Of a stretch of DNA of 17,463 nt, positions 1-7,531 are shown piece by piece; the stretch's first letter is position 1; each line of letters starts with the position of its first letter. The DNA is from a bacterium. GTDB taxonomy: Bacteria; Zixibacteria; MSB-5A5; GN15; FEB-12. The stretch is taken from positions 1-17,463 of the forward strand of contig JAUXBJ010000003.1 of assembly GCA_030619425.1 (NCBI GenBank), given 5' to 3'. Under the pieces are notes generated by a model. That model saw nothing but the letters and a program-made list of their open reading frames with translations, did no database searches and was not told the origin of the DNA. Made by a program: the position numbers and the translations under genes.

Positions 1-162
1 CTGGTCGGTGTTCCGTTACTTGCTTATGCCAACTATTTTGCCCATATGCTGGTGGTGTTCTTCTTGCTGTGGTACATGCCGTACTCAAAGTTCGCGCACA
101 TGTTCTACCGCACTATGGCTTTGGTGTACGCCAAACAGATCGGTCGCGAGACGCGAACATAA
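1..162 (+). CDS. QmoC/HdrE-like membrane subunit, C-terminal fragment
   Basis: Frame 1 is open from the window edge to a TAA at 160-162 and encodes the last 53 residues of a protein whose start lies outside the window. A hydrophobic helix (about residues 3-27, containing [14 protein letters not shown]) is followed by [20 protein letters not shown]. Histidines 15 and 33, the second in an SKFAHM context, look like heme b ligands of the NarI/HdrE-type cytochrome domain found at the C-terminus of QmoC. QmoC is the membrane subunit of QmoABC, which exchanges electrons between the quinone pool and APS reductase. DsrM and other HdrE-like subunits end in a similar way, so the exact family cannot be settled from this piece. 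The nearby dsr locus favours QmoC; if so, aprAB, sat and qmoAB probably lie further left. Confidence 0.6.
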   Translation: MVGVPLLAYANYFAHMLVVFFLLWYMPYSKFAHMFYRTMALVYAKQIGRETRT

Positions 163-467
163 ACGACCGGACACAGCCGGATCGGCAGTAGACAGATAGT
201 CGATCGGCACGATGATACTCTTTGCCGTCGTCGCTTTCTTTGCCTCCGGATAATCCCCCCGGCATTTGCGGCGAAGTGCTGCGGCACAACCAGTCCCATA
301 ATATCAATGCTTCGCCGCTGTTTTATGCGGATGTGGAGAACATGGATCAACTTAAGCCTGGACTATTGGGGAATAACTGAAACTTTCCGGTCCGAAGGTT
401 GTTACTTTTGCTGAACGCAGCTTAATGTAATTCATGTTTGTCTGAACACAGCAAGAGAGGAGTCGAA
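163..467. other. Intergenic region with possible small or decayed ORF
   Basis: No convincing gene is present between the QmoC-like stop and the ferritin-like start. Two open stretches are worth noting on the plus strand. An ATG at 212 opens a 13-codon hydrophobic peptide (MILFAVVAFFASG) that stops before a run of six C. A different frame is open from 216 to a TGA at 378-380 and has no ATG at its beginning. Joined by a frameshift they would give a short secretory-looking protein. Upstream of the next gene, TTGTTA (399-404) and TAATGT (423-428) with an 18-base spacer form a weak candidate promoter. Confidence 0.35.
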
Positions 468-905
468 ATGTCTACCAAGGAAATCCAGCAAGAAATCGTC
501 GCCAACATGCGGAAATGGCAGAAGGTGGAAAACGCGTCGGTGGCCTCGACCGGCAGGATCATCGAGAAAACCGAGAACCCGGTTGTTCGGATGGTCATGG
601 AGATTATCCAGCGCGACTCGCAGATGCACTATCGTGTCCAGGAGTTTATCGCCGACAGCCTCGAGCACAAAACGGTATCACTCGACCCTGATGAACTCGG
701 CCAGGTCTGGAGTTTGATCGAGAAACACATAGAACTGGAAAAGCAGACCATCAAGTTTGCCGAAGCAGCTTTGATAGCTCTCAAGGGCAGAAAGATGGTG
801 GTGCAGGAGTACTTGCTCGATTACCTGCTTATCGACGAGGAGAAGCACAACAAGATTCTCGATAATCTTGAGACGATCAAGAAAGGGATGTATCCTTACG
901 GATGA
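468..905 (+). CDS. Ferritin-like/rubrerythrin-like four-helix protein, function unknown
   Basis: Encodes 145 residues. I chose the ATG at 468 because GAGAGGAG lies 5-6 bases upstream; a TTG ten codons earlier is also in frame but has no such site. The protein is predicted almost wholly helical, charged and soluble, with no signal peptide or membrane segment. Helices carry acidic and histidine residues spaced as in ferritin-like diiron proteins: E45, D50 and H54 in one helix, H87 and E91 in the next, E114/D118, and E124-x-x-H127 (DEEKH) in the last. A bound metal is therefore plausible but not shown. It follows the QmoC-like gene in the same direction after about 300 bases. A promoter-distal conserved gene of unknown function also follows qmoABC in Desulfovibrio vulgaris; whether this is related is untested. 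Confidence 0.7.
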   Translation: MSTKEIQQEIVANMRKWQKVENASVASTGRIIEKTENPVVRMVMEIIQRDSQMHYRVQEFIADSLEHKTVSLDPDELGQVWSLIEKHIELEKQTIKFAEAALIALKGRKMVVQEYLLDYLLIDEEKHNKILDNLETIKKGMYPYG

Positions 906-924
906 GCCTATGGTCCTGCTCGCG

Positions 925-950
925 CCCGCCGGGTCTTCAGACCCGGTGGG
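925..950. terminator. GC-rich hairpin between convergent genes
   Basis: CCCGCCGGGTC (925-935) pairs with GACCCGGTGGG (940-950) around a TTCA loop, giving 11 base pairs with one G-T wobble. It lies just after the ferritin-like stop. There is no clear T-run on either strand, so intrinsic termination is likely but not certain. Confidence 0.5.
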
Positions 951-993
951 AAACCACCGTCATGCGAGCCGATATTCCTAATCAGAAGTTGTC

Positions 994-1016
994 GAAGCGC
1001 CCCTCATGGGTGCTTC
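994..1016. terminator. Second hairpin between convergent genes
   Basis: GAAGCGCCC (994-1002) pairs with GGGTGCTTC (1008-1016), nine pairs including one G-T wobble, with a five-base loop. The plus strand continues into a pyrimidine-rich TTCATTGT. It ends 10 bases from the stop of the cobA-hemD gene and could serve the end of the long minus-strand transcript, the plus-strand gene, or both. Confidence 0.45.
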
Positions 1017-1026
1017 TTCATTGTGA

Positions 1027-2556
1027 CTATGACTGGTAGAACTCAACCAGTTCCTGCACCAACCCCGGCACCGAATGGCGCCTGGCCTGAATTGTCACTT
1101 TCAACCCGTGTGATTCGATGACGCGAGTGGTCGATGGACCAATCGATACGATCTGCGCATGCGCCGTAACCTTTGTGAATTCCTCATCGCTCAACAGCGC
1201 ACGCAGACCTTCAGCCGTCGAACCGCTGCTGAACAAGATGGCATTGGGAGGCGTTTGCAGGAGCTTGCGTTTGAATCCGACCGGCCATTCCGGGAAGTAT
1301 GTGCGATACACCTCCATCGGCATGACTTTCGCCCCGGCTTTGCTGAGTGCGTCGGGCACGGTGGAATCAGACAGATTCCCCTGCACCCGCACCACCGTAG
1401 CGTGCGACCAGTCGTACTTCTCGACCAACTCTGTCGCCAGTCCTTTGACAGTCGAAACGTTCGGAACAAAGTCCGGCACCAAGTGATGCTTCTTCAGCGC
1501 CCGTGCTGTGCCGAATCCGATTGCCGCTATCTTGAAAGCTGATAGCTGCCGGATGTCACCGATGCGGTCCGCGAATTGGCGCATGAAATAACGCACGCCG
1601 TTTTCGCTGGTAAGGATCAACCAGCGGTCTGCGCGGTCGATTTTCCGCCAGGCCGACCATGCTTTTTCGTCAACTACTTGCTCGGTCGCAATCGATGGAT
1701 AAGGCATTACCTCGGCGCCATGGTCCCGCAGCGTTTGATACAGTTCGCCCGCTTGATCTGATGGTCGCAACACTAATATGCGAAGACCATGCAACGGACC
1801 CTCCCCGAACCAGTCCAACTCAGTATGCAGTCCGACAGCTTCGCCGACCATGAAGAGCGCCGGCGGTTTCACATCGTTGTCGTTGACCAAATCAGGAAGA
1901 GTCGCAACCGTGCCGACAAAGCATCTCTGTGTGGGATGGGTGCCTCGCTCGATAACCGCGGCGTGCGTGTCGGGAGGCATTCCGGAGGTCAGGAGTCTCT
2001 CCACGATGCCCTGTATCTCGCCGACGCCCATGTAGACTGAAAGCGTCCCGCCCTCAAGTTTGGCCAGTTGCTCCCAGGGAACCGGAGGACGCGAACTGTC
2101 CACCGCCTTGTGACCGGTAGCGAATACGACAAAGGAGGCCTTGGTCCGGTCGGTGCATGGGATGCCCGCGTACGCCGCAGCACCTACTGCCGCCGTCACG
2201 CCGGGCACGAACTCGAACTCGATGCCATGTTCCCGCAAGTATCGTGCCTCTTCCCCGCCGCGTCCGAACACCAGAGGATCGGCGCCTTTCAGCCGCGCCA
2301 CGTTCTTGCCGTCGCGGGCCAGCTTAACCATCAGGTCGTTGATCTCGCTCTGCGGAATCAGGTGCGAGCCGGCCAATTTTCCAACGTAGTGCTTCTCGAC
2401 CCGACGCGGCAAGAGGGTGACCAGTTCGTCCGGCACCAGATGGTCATAGATGACGGCATCGCACTCTTTGAGCAAACGCATTCCGCGCAACGTTATCAAC
2501 TCCGGATCACCCGGACCGGCGCCGATGAGATATACTGTTCCTGTGCTCTTGCTCAT
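1027..2556 (-). CDS. cobA-hemD: Uroporphyrinogen-III C-methyltransferase / uroporphyrinogen-III synthase fusion
   Basis: A 509-residue bifunctional cytoplasmic enzyme. Residues about 5-250 are the SAM-dependent methyltransferase that makes precorrin-2 from uroporphyrinogen III. The motifs are VYLIGAGPGDPELITLRG at 8-25, RLKGADPLVFGRGGEE near 88-103 and VPGVTAAVGAAAYAGIP near 117-133. Residues about 258-509 are a HemD domain, which cyclises hydroxymethylbilane to uroporphyrinogen III (LRILVLRP at its start, LTSENGVRYF and LFSSGSTAEGL further on). Fusions in this order occur in many anaerobes. Only 39 bases separate it from the dehydrogenase gene upstream, so together they probably make sirohydrochlorin for DsrAB. 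No strong ribosome binding site is visible before the ATG. It is the last gene of the minus-strand block. Confidence 0.95.
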   Translation of the reverse strand: MSKSTGTVYLIGAGPGDPELITLRGMRLLKECDAVIYDHLVPDELVTLLPRRVEKHYVGKLAGSHLIPQSEINDLMVKLARDGKNVARLKGADPLVFGRGGEEARYLREHGIEFEFVPGVTAAVGAAAYAGIPCTDRTKASFVVFATGHKAVDSSRPPVPWEQLAKLEGGTLSVYMGVGEIQGIVERLLTSGMPPDTHAAVIERGTHPTQRCFVGTVATLPDLVNDNDVKPPALFMVGEAVGLHTELDWFGEGPLHGLRILVLRPSDQAGELYQTLRDHGAEVMPYPSIATEQVVDEKAWSAWRKIDRADRWLILTSENGVRYFMRQFADRIGDIRQLSAFKIAAIGFGTARALKKHHLVPDFVPNVSTVKGLATELVEKYDWSHATVVRVQGNLSDSTVPDALSKAGAKVMPMEVYRTYFPEWPVGFKRKLLQTPPNAILFSSGSTAEGLRALLSDEEFTKVTAHAQIVSIGPSTTRVIESHGLKVTIQARRHSVPGLVQELVEFYQS

Positions 2557-2595
2557 TGTCTTTTGCGTTCTACTTGGCAGACACTTCGTCCGGTG

Positions 2596-3234
2596 CTACA
2601 CCTTCAGCCAGTCCTGGAATTCCGCCTCAAGGGCTTCCTCATCCTTGTCCTTCAACAGAACCTTCCAGTCCGCATTGAGGAAGCGCTGGAGACATTTCTG
2701 CTTTTTCTCAGCCTCTTTAGGACCTTCCTTCATGACCATGCGACGGAACTTGCCGGCGTACCCGGCGATCCGACACCACCGGTCCGGAAAGATACCATCC
2801 AGGAACTCACGCAGGAAACCGGCCAGAAAGGGCGCCTGACCGTCGGTCGACACCGCCACCGTCAGACAGTCTCGCTTGGTGATAGCAGGAAAAACGAAAT
2901 CGCATAGGGGTGGGTTGTCGACGACATTCACCGGCACGCGAGCGGCAATCGCACCATTGTACACTTCCTGGTTCACGTACGCATCGCTGGAAGCCGCAAT
3001 CACCAAACCATACTTGCCGGCTTCTGGTGACGTATACTCTCGCTTTATCAGTTCGATTCTGCCCTGTTCGGCGTGGTACTCGATCTTGGCATCCGGCTTG
3101 GGGGCGATCACCGTGATCCCGGTCTCATAGTCGAGAAGAGTCTCCACTTTCCGAAGGGCGACGACCCCACCGCCCACCACCAGGCAGGTTCGCGTGACTA
3201 CCGAGATACCTATCGGCAAGTACTTGTTGGCCAT
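2596..3234 (-). CDS. sirC: Precorrin-2 dehydrogenase / sirohydrochlorin ferrochelatase-type siroheme synthase
   Basis: A 212-residue protein matching the N-terminal CysG (Met8p/SirC) family. These enzymes oxidise precorrin-2 to sirohydrochlorin with NAD+, and some also insert the iron to form siroheme. It starts with a short strand and a Rossmann motif, LVVGGGVVALRKV at 18-30. The family signature NVVDNPPLCDFVFPA spans 103-117 and contains D106, matching the catalytic aspartate of CysG. STDGQAPFLA follows at 129-138. The C-terminal part is helical and lysine-rich. GGAG sits about nine bases before the ATG, overlapping the end of hemA, and the gap to hemA is only six bases. Whether it also chelates iron cannot be decided from sequence; no separate ferrochelatase gene is in the window. 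Confidence 0.9.
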   Translation of the reverse strand: MANKYLPIGISVVTRTCLVVGGGVVALRKVETLLDYETGITVIAPKPDAKIEYHAEQGRIELIKREYTSPEAGKYGLVIAASSDAYVNQEVYNGAIAARVPVNVVDNPPLCDFVFPAITKRDCLTVAVSTDGQAPFLAGFLREFLDGIFPDRWCRIAGYAGKFRRMVMKEGPKEAEKKQKCLQRFLNADWKVLLKDKDEEALEAEFQDWLKV

Positions 3235-3240
3235 TGTTGT

Positions 3241-4488
3241 CTACTCCGTATCAGGGGAACTGCCGGCTCCCGTGTTCACCTTTATCTGAGCCAGCTTCTG
3301 CACCAACCGGCTGGTTTGCTCATCGACTTTGCTGCGGACGTCCTCGGGCAAATCTCCCAGAAGCAAAGCGAGATCCTCGCGACGGACGCGCTCGAAATCT
3401 TCCATCGTTCGCAGCGGTGTCATCTCGTTGCGAACGTGGTCATACCAGAACGCGAATTCACTCAGTCGCTCATCAACGAGTCGTTCCGCATCCGGTACCG
3501 CCGCCGCCCGGATCGACTGCTGTTCCTTCACGTATCGTTGGATATCGTCGAGGTCGAATATAGTCAGGTCGGGATGGCCGTTCTTATCGAATTCGACATC
3601 GCGGGGAACAGCCATATCCATTATCATCAACTTGTGCGATGGACAGGCATCCAGATGTGCCTGGAGCATGTCGCGCGTTATGATCGGCTCGGGCGATGCG
3701 GTACAACTTATGACGATGTCGGCCTCAGCCAGCAGCGACGGGAGATCGTCCAATGAGTAGTGGGATGCTCCGTACTTCGCGGCCAAGACTTCCGATGCAG
3801 CTTGCGTGCGGTTGGCAAACATCAACCGACTATGGTGCAGTCGGCTCCAACTCGAGGCTGCCAACGCGATCATCTTACTGGTCCCGACAAACAGAACCGC
3901 TGGGCGTGCCTCGGCATCCAAATGGCTCTTGAGCAACCCGACCGCCGCTGTGCTCACTGAGCAACTGCCTTTGCCCATGTCAGTTTCTGTACGTACCTGC
4001 TTACCAACGCGAAAGGCCTGGTGAAAAAGGCGATGCATGATCTTACCGGCTACTTTGACAGCGCAGGCAGAGCTGTAGGCATCCTTGATCTGACCGAGGA
4101 TTTGATTTTCGCCAAGAACCATCGAGTCGATTCCGGCGGCCACGCGAAAGAGGTGAGCGGCGGCATGCTTGCCCTTGGCGACGTAGAAATTCTCACGAAG
4201 CGCAGTAATATCGAGATCGCGAGATTTCCGGTAGAACGCGGCTGCTATATCGAAGGGATCATCCATGCGATCGGCAACCATGTAAAACTCGATGCGGTTG
4301 CAGGTCGAAACGATTAGCGCCTCTTGCACGCCCGGAAGCGAGGCAAGCCCGGCGTGGGCTGCTGCGATAGACTCCCTGCCGATCTGAAGGCGTTCCCGCT
4401 GTTCCAACTGCGACGTCTTGTGATTTATCCCGCACATGACCAGATGCCATCCGGCAGCGCGTAGGTTGTCTGAACTCAGCGTACTCAT
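3241..4488 (-). CDS. hemA: Glutamyl-tRNA reductase
   Basis: A 415-residue enzyme that reduces glutamyl-tRNA(Glu) to glutamate-1-semialdehyde with NADPH, the first committed step of tetrapyrrole synthesis by the C5 route. The N-terminal domain has GINHKTSQLEQRERL near 20-34 and the catalytic cysteine C63 in STCNRIEFY. GIDSMVLGENQILGQIKDAY spans about 119-138. A central NADPH-binding domain and a helical C-terminal dimerisation domain follow. The dinucleotide loop is unusual: VGTSKM (201-206) where the family usually has GAGEM. The gene starts four bases after the flavoprotein stop and ends six bases before sirC, so it is cotranscribed and presumably raises precursor supply for siroheme. hemL, hemB and hemC are not in the window. 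Confidence 0.95.
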   Translation of the reverse strand: MSTLSSDNLRAAGWHLVMCGINHKTSQLEQRERLQIGRESIAAAHAGLASLPGVQEALIVSTCNRIEFYMVADRMDDPFDIAAAFYRKSRDLDITALRENFYVAKGKHAAAHLFRVAAGIDSMVLGENQILGQIKDAYSSACAVKVAGKIMHRLFHQAFRVGKQVRTETDMGKGSCSVSTAAVGLLKSHLDAEARPAVLFVGTSKMIALAASSWSRLHHSRLMFANRTQAASEVLAAKYGASHYSLDDLPSLLAEADIVISCTASPEPIITRDMLQAHLDACPSHKLMIMDMAVPRDVEFDKNGHPDLTIFDLDDIQRYVKEQQSIRAAAVPDAERLVDERLSEFAFWYDHVRNEMTPLRTMEDFERVRREDLALLLGDLPEDVRSKVDEQTSRLVQKLAQIKVNTGAGSSPDTE

Positions 4489-4492
4489 CTTA

Positions 4493-6220
4493 TCAATATC
4501 CCGCTATTTTTCCGACAGCAGTCGTACCGCCGCCGATAAAATGTACGTTTTCAAATCCGGCCTGCGCGAGAATTAACGCTGTCTGGTAAGAGCGCGGACC
4601 GCGACGACAGATAATAACTACATTAGCCGACCGGTCAAGCTCTTCAAGACGATCCCGAAGGTCATTCAGTGAAATGCTCATGGTCTTGCCGTGACCGTCA
4701 GGGACCGTCCACGGAGCCGCTGTTGCCTCCTCCGTTTCGCGCACATCAAGCCAGACGATATCACTCGGCGTGGAGAATCGGGACGCAATTTCGTCCGGAG
4801 TCCCCGGAGTCATGAAGTTTGTGCCGCGAGCCTGCGCCTGCGCCATCGCCGCCAGGTGGTGCAGGGGGTCCAGTGCTTCTGCATAAGGAGGCGCATATCC
4901 ATGTTCGTGATCGATCAGATCACTCACCGTGGCGCCGTGTCGCAGGAACATTGAGAAGACATCGATGCGCCGACAGATATCTCCGGCGCCGACAGCTTGC
5001 AGACCCAACAGACGCATGTCATCAACTGCATAAACCATCTTCAGCACCATCGAAGCAGCTTCCGGGTAGTAGTCGGGCTTGTCCATGAAAACGCCGGTGA
5101 CCACTTGCGCCTCAACGCCCGCCTCAGCCGCCGCCGTCTCGCTCAGTCCGACGCTGCCGATATTGAGATCGAACAGTTTCATTACACAGGCGCCGACCAC
5201 ACCTGGAAAGGTCGTCTCATAACCGGCAATACTCTCCGCAATCACGCGCCCGTGCCGATTGGCCAGCGACCCCATGGGCAGGAAAATCTTCCGACCGGTC
5301 ACGAGGTGCTGCGATTCCACACAGTCGCCACCGGCATAGATATCGGGATCGGAGGTGCGCATGTGATTATCAACTTCGAGACAGCCCGTGTCGCCCAATT
5401 TCAGGTCGCATTGCCGAGCTAACGTAACCTCAGGATGGACACCGAGACAGAGCGCCACGTAATCGGTTTCGACGGTCCGGCCGTCATCAAGGTGCACGAG
5501 AACCGTGCCCGAATCGTCCTCATCTATCTTCTGAACGGCTGTCGAAGTATGCACCTGCACCGACTGCCGCTTCATCTCCGTCTCAGCCATGCGCGCCATC
5601 TCCGGGTCAAGCAGTAACGGCAGGACCTGATCCTCCTTCTCGATCAGGACGGTTTCAAGCCCCCAGAGCCCTGCCGCGGCTTCGACCAGTTCGCATCCAA
5701 TGAATCCGCCACCGACGATAACTACTCGACCGACCTTCCCCTTTTCGACCAGTTTGCGAAAACGAATGGCGTCATCGGGACGGGTGAAGGGTCGGACACG
5801 ATCGGTGGATGCGACTTCAAACGGCGCATCATTGGGAATCGCACCGGTAGCGAGAACGAGCTTGTCGTAACCGTGCTCAAACGTCTCGCCGTTGGTCAGC
5901 ATTCTTACGGTGACCGTTTTCTGCGCGCGGTTGACACTTGTCACTTCGGCATCAGTAAAGACATCAAACCCTTTGGTCCGTTTGAAGAAGTCAGCGGACC
6001 TGGGCACACCGTAGGGAGTTATCGTCAACTCGTCGAAGCTCTGGATCTCACCGGCGGCATAGTACGGCATCCCGCAGGTGCCGTAGGACAGCATCGACTC
6101 CCTTTGAAAAAGGGTGATTTTTGCTTGGGGCAGTCGACGGACCAGCGTGACGCCGGTCTTGGGACCGCAGGCTACGCCGCCGACAATGACTACATCTGAT
6201 CTGTCGCCGATATTGTCCAT
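4493..6220 (-). CDS. CoA-disulfide reductase/NADH persulfide reductase-like flavoprotein with C-terminal rhodanese domain
   Basis: Encodes 575 residues from the ATG at 6220; a GTG codon directly before it is an alternative start, and neither has a good ribosome binding site. Residues about 8-440 form a pyridine nucleotide-disulfide oxidoreductase: FAD motif VVIVGGVACG, a single active cysteine C49 in SYGTCGMPYY, the NAD(P)H motif VVIVGGGFIGCEL, and the second FAD motif DIYAGGDC. One active cysteine rather than a CxxxxC pair is typical of the CoADR/Npsr class, which reduces CoA-disulfide, CoA-persulfide or polysulfide. Residues about 482-575 are a rhodanese domain with nucleophile C538 in the loop CRRGPRS. 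The gene lies between dsrP and hemA, which suggests a part in sulfane sulfur handling beside the Dsr pathway. The natural substrate is unknown. The first FAD motif departs from the common GGVAAG form. Confidence 0.85.
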   Translation of the reverse strand: MDNIGDRSDVVIVGGVACGPKTGVTLVRRLPQAKITLFQRESMLSYGTCGMPYYAAGEIQSFDELTITPYGVPRSADFFKRTKGFDVFTDAEVTSVNRAQKTVTVRMLTNGETFEHGYDKLVLATGAIPNDAPFEVASTDRVRPFTRPDDAIRFRKLVEKGKVGRVVIVGGGFIGCELVEAAAGLWGLETVLIEKEDQVLPLLLDPEMARMAETEMKRQSVQVHTSTAVQKIDEDDSGTVLVHLDDGRTVETDYVALCLGVHPEVTLARQCDLKLGDTGCLEVDNHMRTSDPDIYAGGDCVESQHLVTGRKIFLPMGSLANRHGRVIAESIAGYETTFPGVVGACVMKLFDLNIGSVGLSETAAAEAGVEAQVVTGVFMDKPDYYPEAASMVLKMVYAVDDMRLLGLQAVGAGDICRRIDVFSMFLRHGATVSDLIDHEHGYAPPYAEALDPLHHLAAMAQAQARGTNFMTPGTPDEIASRFSTPSDIVWLDVRETEEATAAPWTVPDGHGKTMSISLNDLRDRLEELDRSANVVIICRRGPRSYQTALILAQAGFENVHFIGGGTTAVGKIAGY

Positions 6221-6234
6221 CACCTAAGATAACA

Positions 6235-6260
6235 GTGGGGTTGCCCGAAAACAACCCCAC
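6235..6260 (-). terminator. Hairpin between dsrP and the flavoprotein gene
   Basis: GTGGGGTTG (6235-6243) pairs perfectly with CAACCCCAC (6252-6260) over nine base pairs with an eight-base loop. It lies in the 101-base gap downstream of dsrP, the longest gap in this stretch. On the minus strand the downstream sequence is only moderately T-rich (TGTTATCTT). It may be a partial terminator or RNA-stabilising element that sets dsrMKJOP apart from the genes below. Confidence 0.45.
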
Positions 6261-6321
6261 CTGCAAATCACTATCCTGTTAGTGCCGTCAGTACGGTGAT
6301 ACTCTCACGCGCCGTCGACCT

Positions 6322-7524
6322 TCAACTACCAGCTTTCACCGGACTGCGTTGCGTTTCGACAATCTTCTTCGAGACCCACTGACCCCGCACCGACAACGCA
6401 ATCTTGTATAGCACGGTCACCATGAGTAAACCGAGCGCGTAGATACCGAGCGAGATCATCAACTCGGTCACGGTAGGTACGTATGTCGGCACCGCACCCA
6501 ACACGGACGGCACGAAGCCGGTCACTATCAGGGCCATCCCTTTGTCGATCCAAAGCGACATGAAGACCGCAATGCAGGCCACGACCAACCACGACTCATT
6601 GCGACGCGCTTTCGGGTTGAGCAACAGTATCAATGACACGACGGCCAGTATTGAAGACACCCACATCCAGGGGGCCATCATGCTGTTGCCCTCAAGCCCT
6701 AAGAACATGAACTTGAAGTGCTCCAGGTGCTCCGGGATGCCACTGTAAACGGCCGTGAATACCTCCATCAATACGAAGAAAACGTTGACCGCCATAGCGT
6801 AGGTGACAATCTTGGCCAGTGTCTGCACCGGCTCGCGACCGGCGTCGAATTTCGTAACCTTACGCAGAATCAGACAGAACAGAATCAACAAGGCCGGTCC
6901 GGCGGCAAAAGCAGAGGCCAGGAACCGCGGGGCCAGAATCGCCGTCATCCAAAAGGGGCGCGCTCCGAGTCCGGCATACAAGAATGCAGTGACCGTGTGG
7001 ATACTGACCGCCCAGGGGATTGACAGAATGATGACCGGCTTGATCCATTTCGGCGGGGCTATCCCCTGCTTCTCAGCACCCAGAGTGACATGGCTGATGA
7101 TTATGTTCAGCACCATATAACCACTGAGTGATACCGTGTCCCAGAACATCATCGAAGTCGGCGACGGATACAGAAAGACGTTGACGATGCGGAACGGCTG
7201 GCCCATGTCGACGAAAATGAACGTCATGCACATGGTCACGGCCGAGATTGCGAGGAATTCGCCGAGAATAGTGATCTTGGCGAACGCTTTGTAATCGTGC
7301 AAGTAGTAGGGCAGTACGACCATCACCGCCGAGGCCGCCACGCCAACCAGGAAAGTAAACTGTGCGATGTAGAATCCCCAGGTGACATCACGACCCAGGC
7401 CGGTGACACCCAGACCTTCGCTATACTGCCTAAGGTAAAACAGGGTGGCGATTCCGATCACGGCCATAAGAGAGATCACCCAAGTCCAGTATCTCTTATC
7501 TCCAACAAGCGCTTTTTCTAACAT
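6322..7524 (-). CDS. dsrP: DsrP, NrfD-like integral membrane quinone-interacting subunit
   Basis: A 400-residue polytopic membrane protein of the NrfD/PsrC family, with about ten hydrophobic segments starting near residue 14. Recognisable stretches are GRDVTWGFYIAQFTFLVGVA (44-63), MTFIFVDMGQPFRIVNVFLY and PSPTSMMFWDTVSLSGYMVL. DsrP is the membrane subunit that, with DsrO and DsrJ, forms the menaquinone-facing half of DsrMKJOP. GAGGT a few bases before the ATG is the likely ribosome binding site, and the gap to dsrO is seven bases. No heme-binding motif is expected or seen. It ends the dsr part of the block; the next gap holds a hairpin. Confidence 0.93.
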   Translation of the reverse strand: MLEKALVGDKRYWTWVISLMAVIGIATLFYLRQYSEGLGVTGLGRDVTWGFYIAQFTFLVGVAASAVMVVLPYYLHDYKAFAKITILGEFLAISAVTMCMTFIFVDMGQPFRIVNVFLYPSPTSMMFWDTVSLSGYMVLNIIISHVTLGAEKQGIAPPKWIKPVIILSIPWAVSIHTVTAFLYAGLGARPFWMTAILAPRFLASAFAAGPALLILFCLILRKVTKFDAGREPVQTLAKIVTYAMAVNVFFVLMEVFTAVYSGIPEHLEHFKFMFLGLEGNSMMAPWMWVSSILAVVSLILLLNPKARRNESWLVVACIAVFMSLWIDKGMALIVTGFVPSVLGAVPTYVPTVTELMISLGIYALGLLMVTVLYKIALSVRGQWVSKKIVETQRSPVKAGS

Positions 7525-7531
7525 TGGTACC

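Noticed and set aside
2068..2907. 279-codon plus-strand open frame
   Set aside because: Runs antisense over two well-supported genes, the cobA-hemD fusion and sirC, with low-complexity arginine/histidine-rich composition.
3073..3756. 227-codon plus-strand open frame
   Set aside because: Antisense to sirC and hemA; no motif or start signal supports it.
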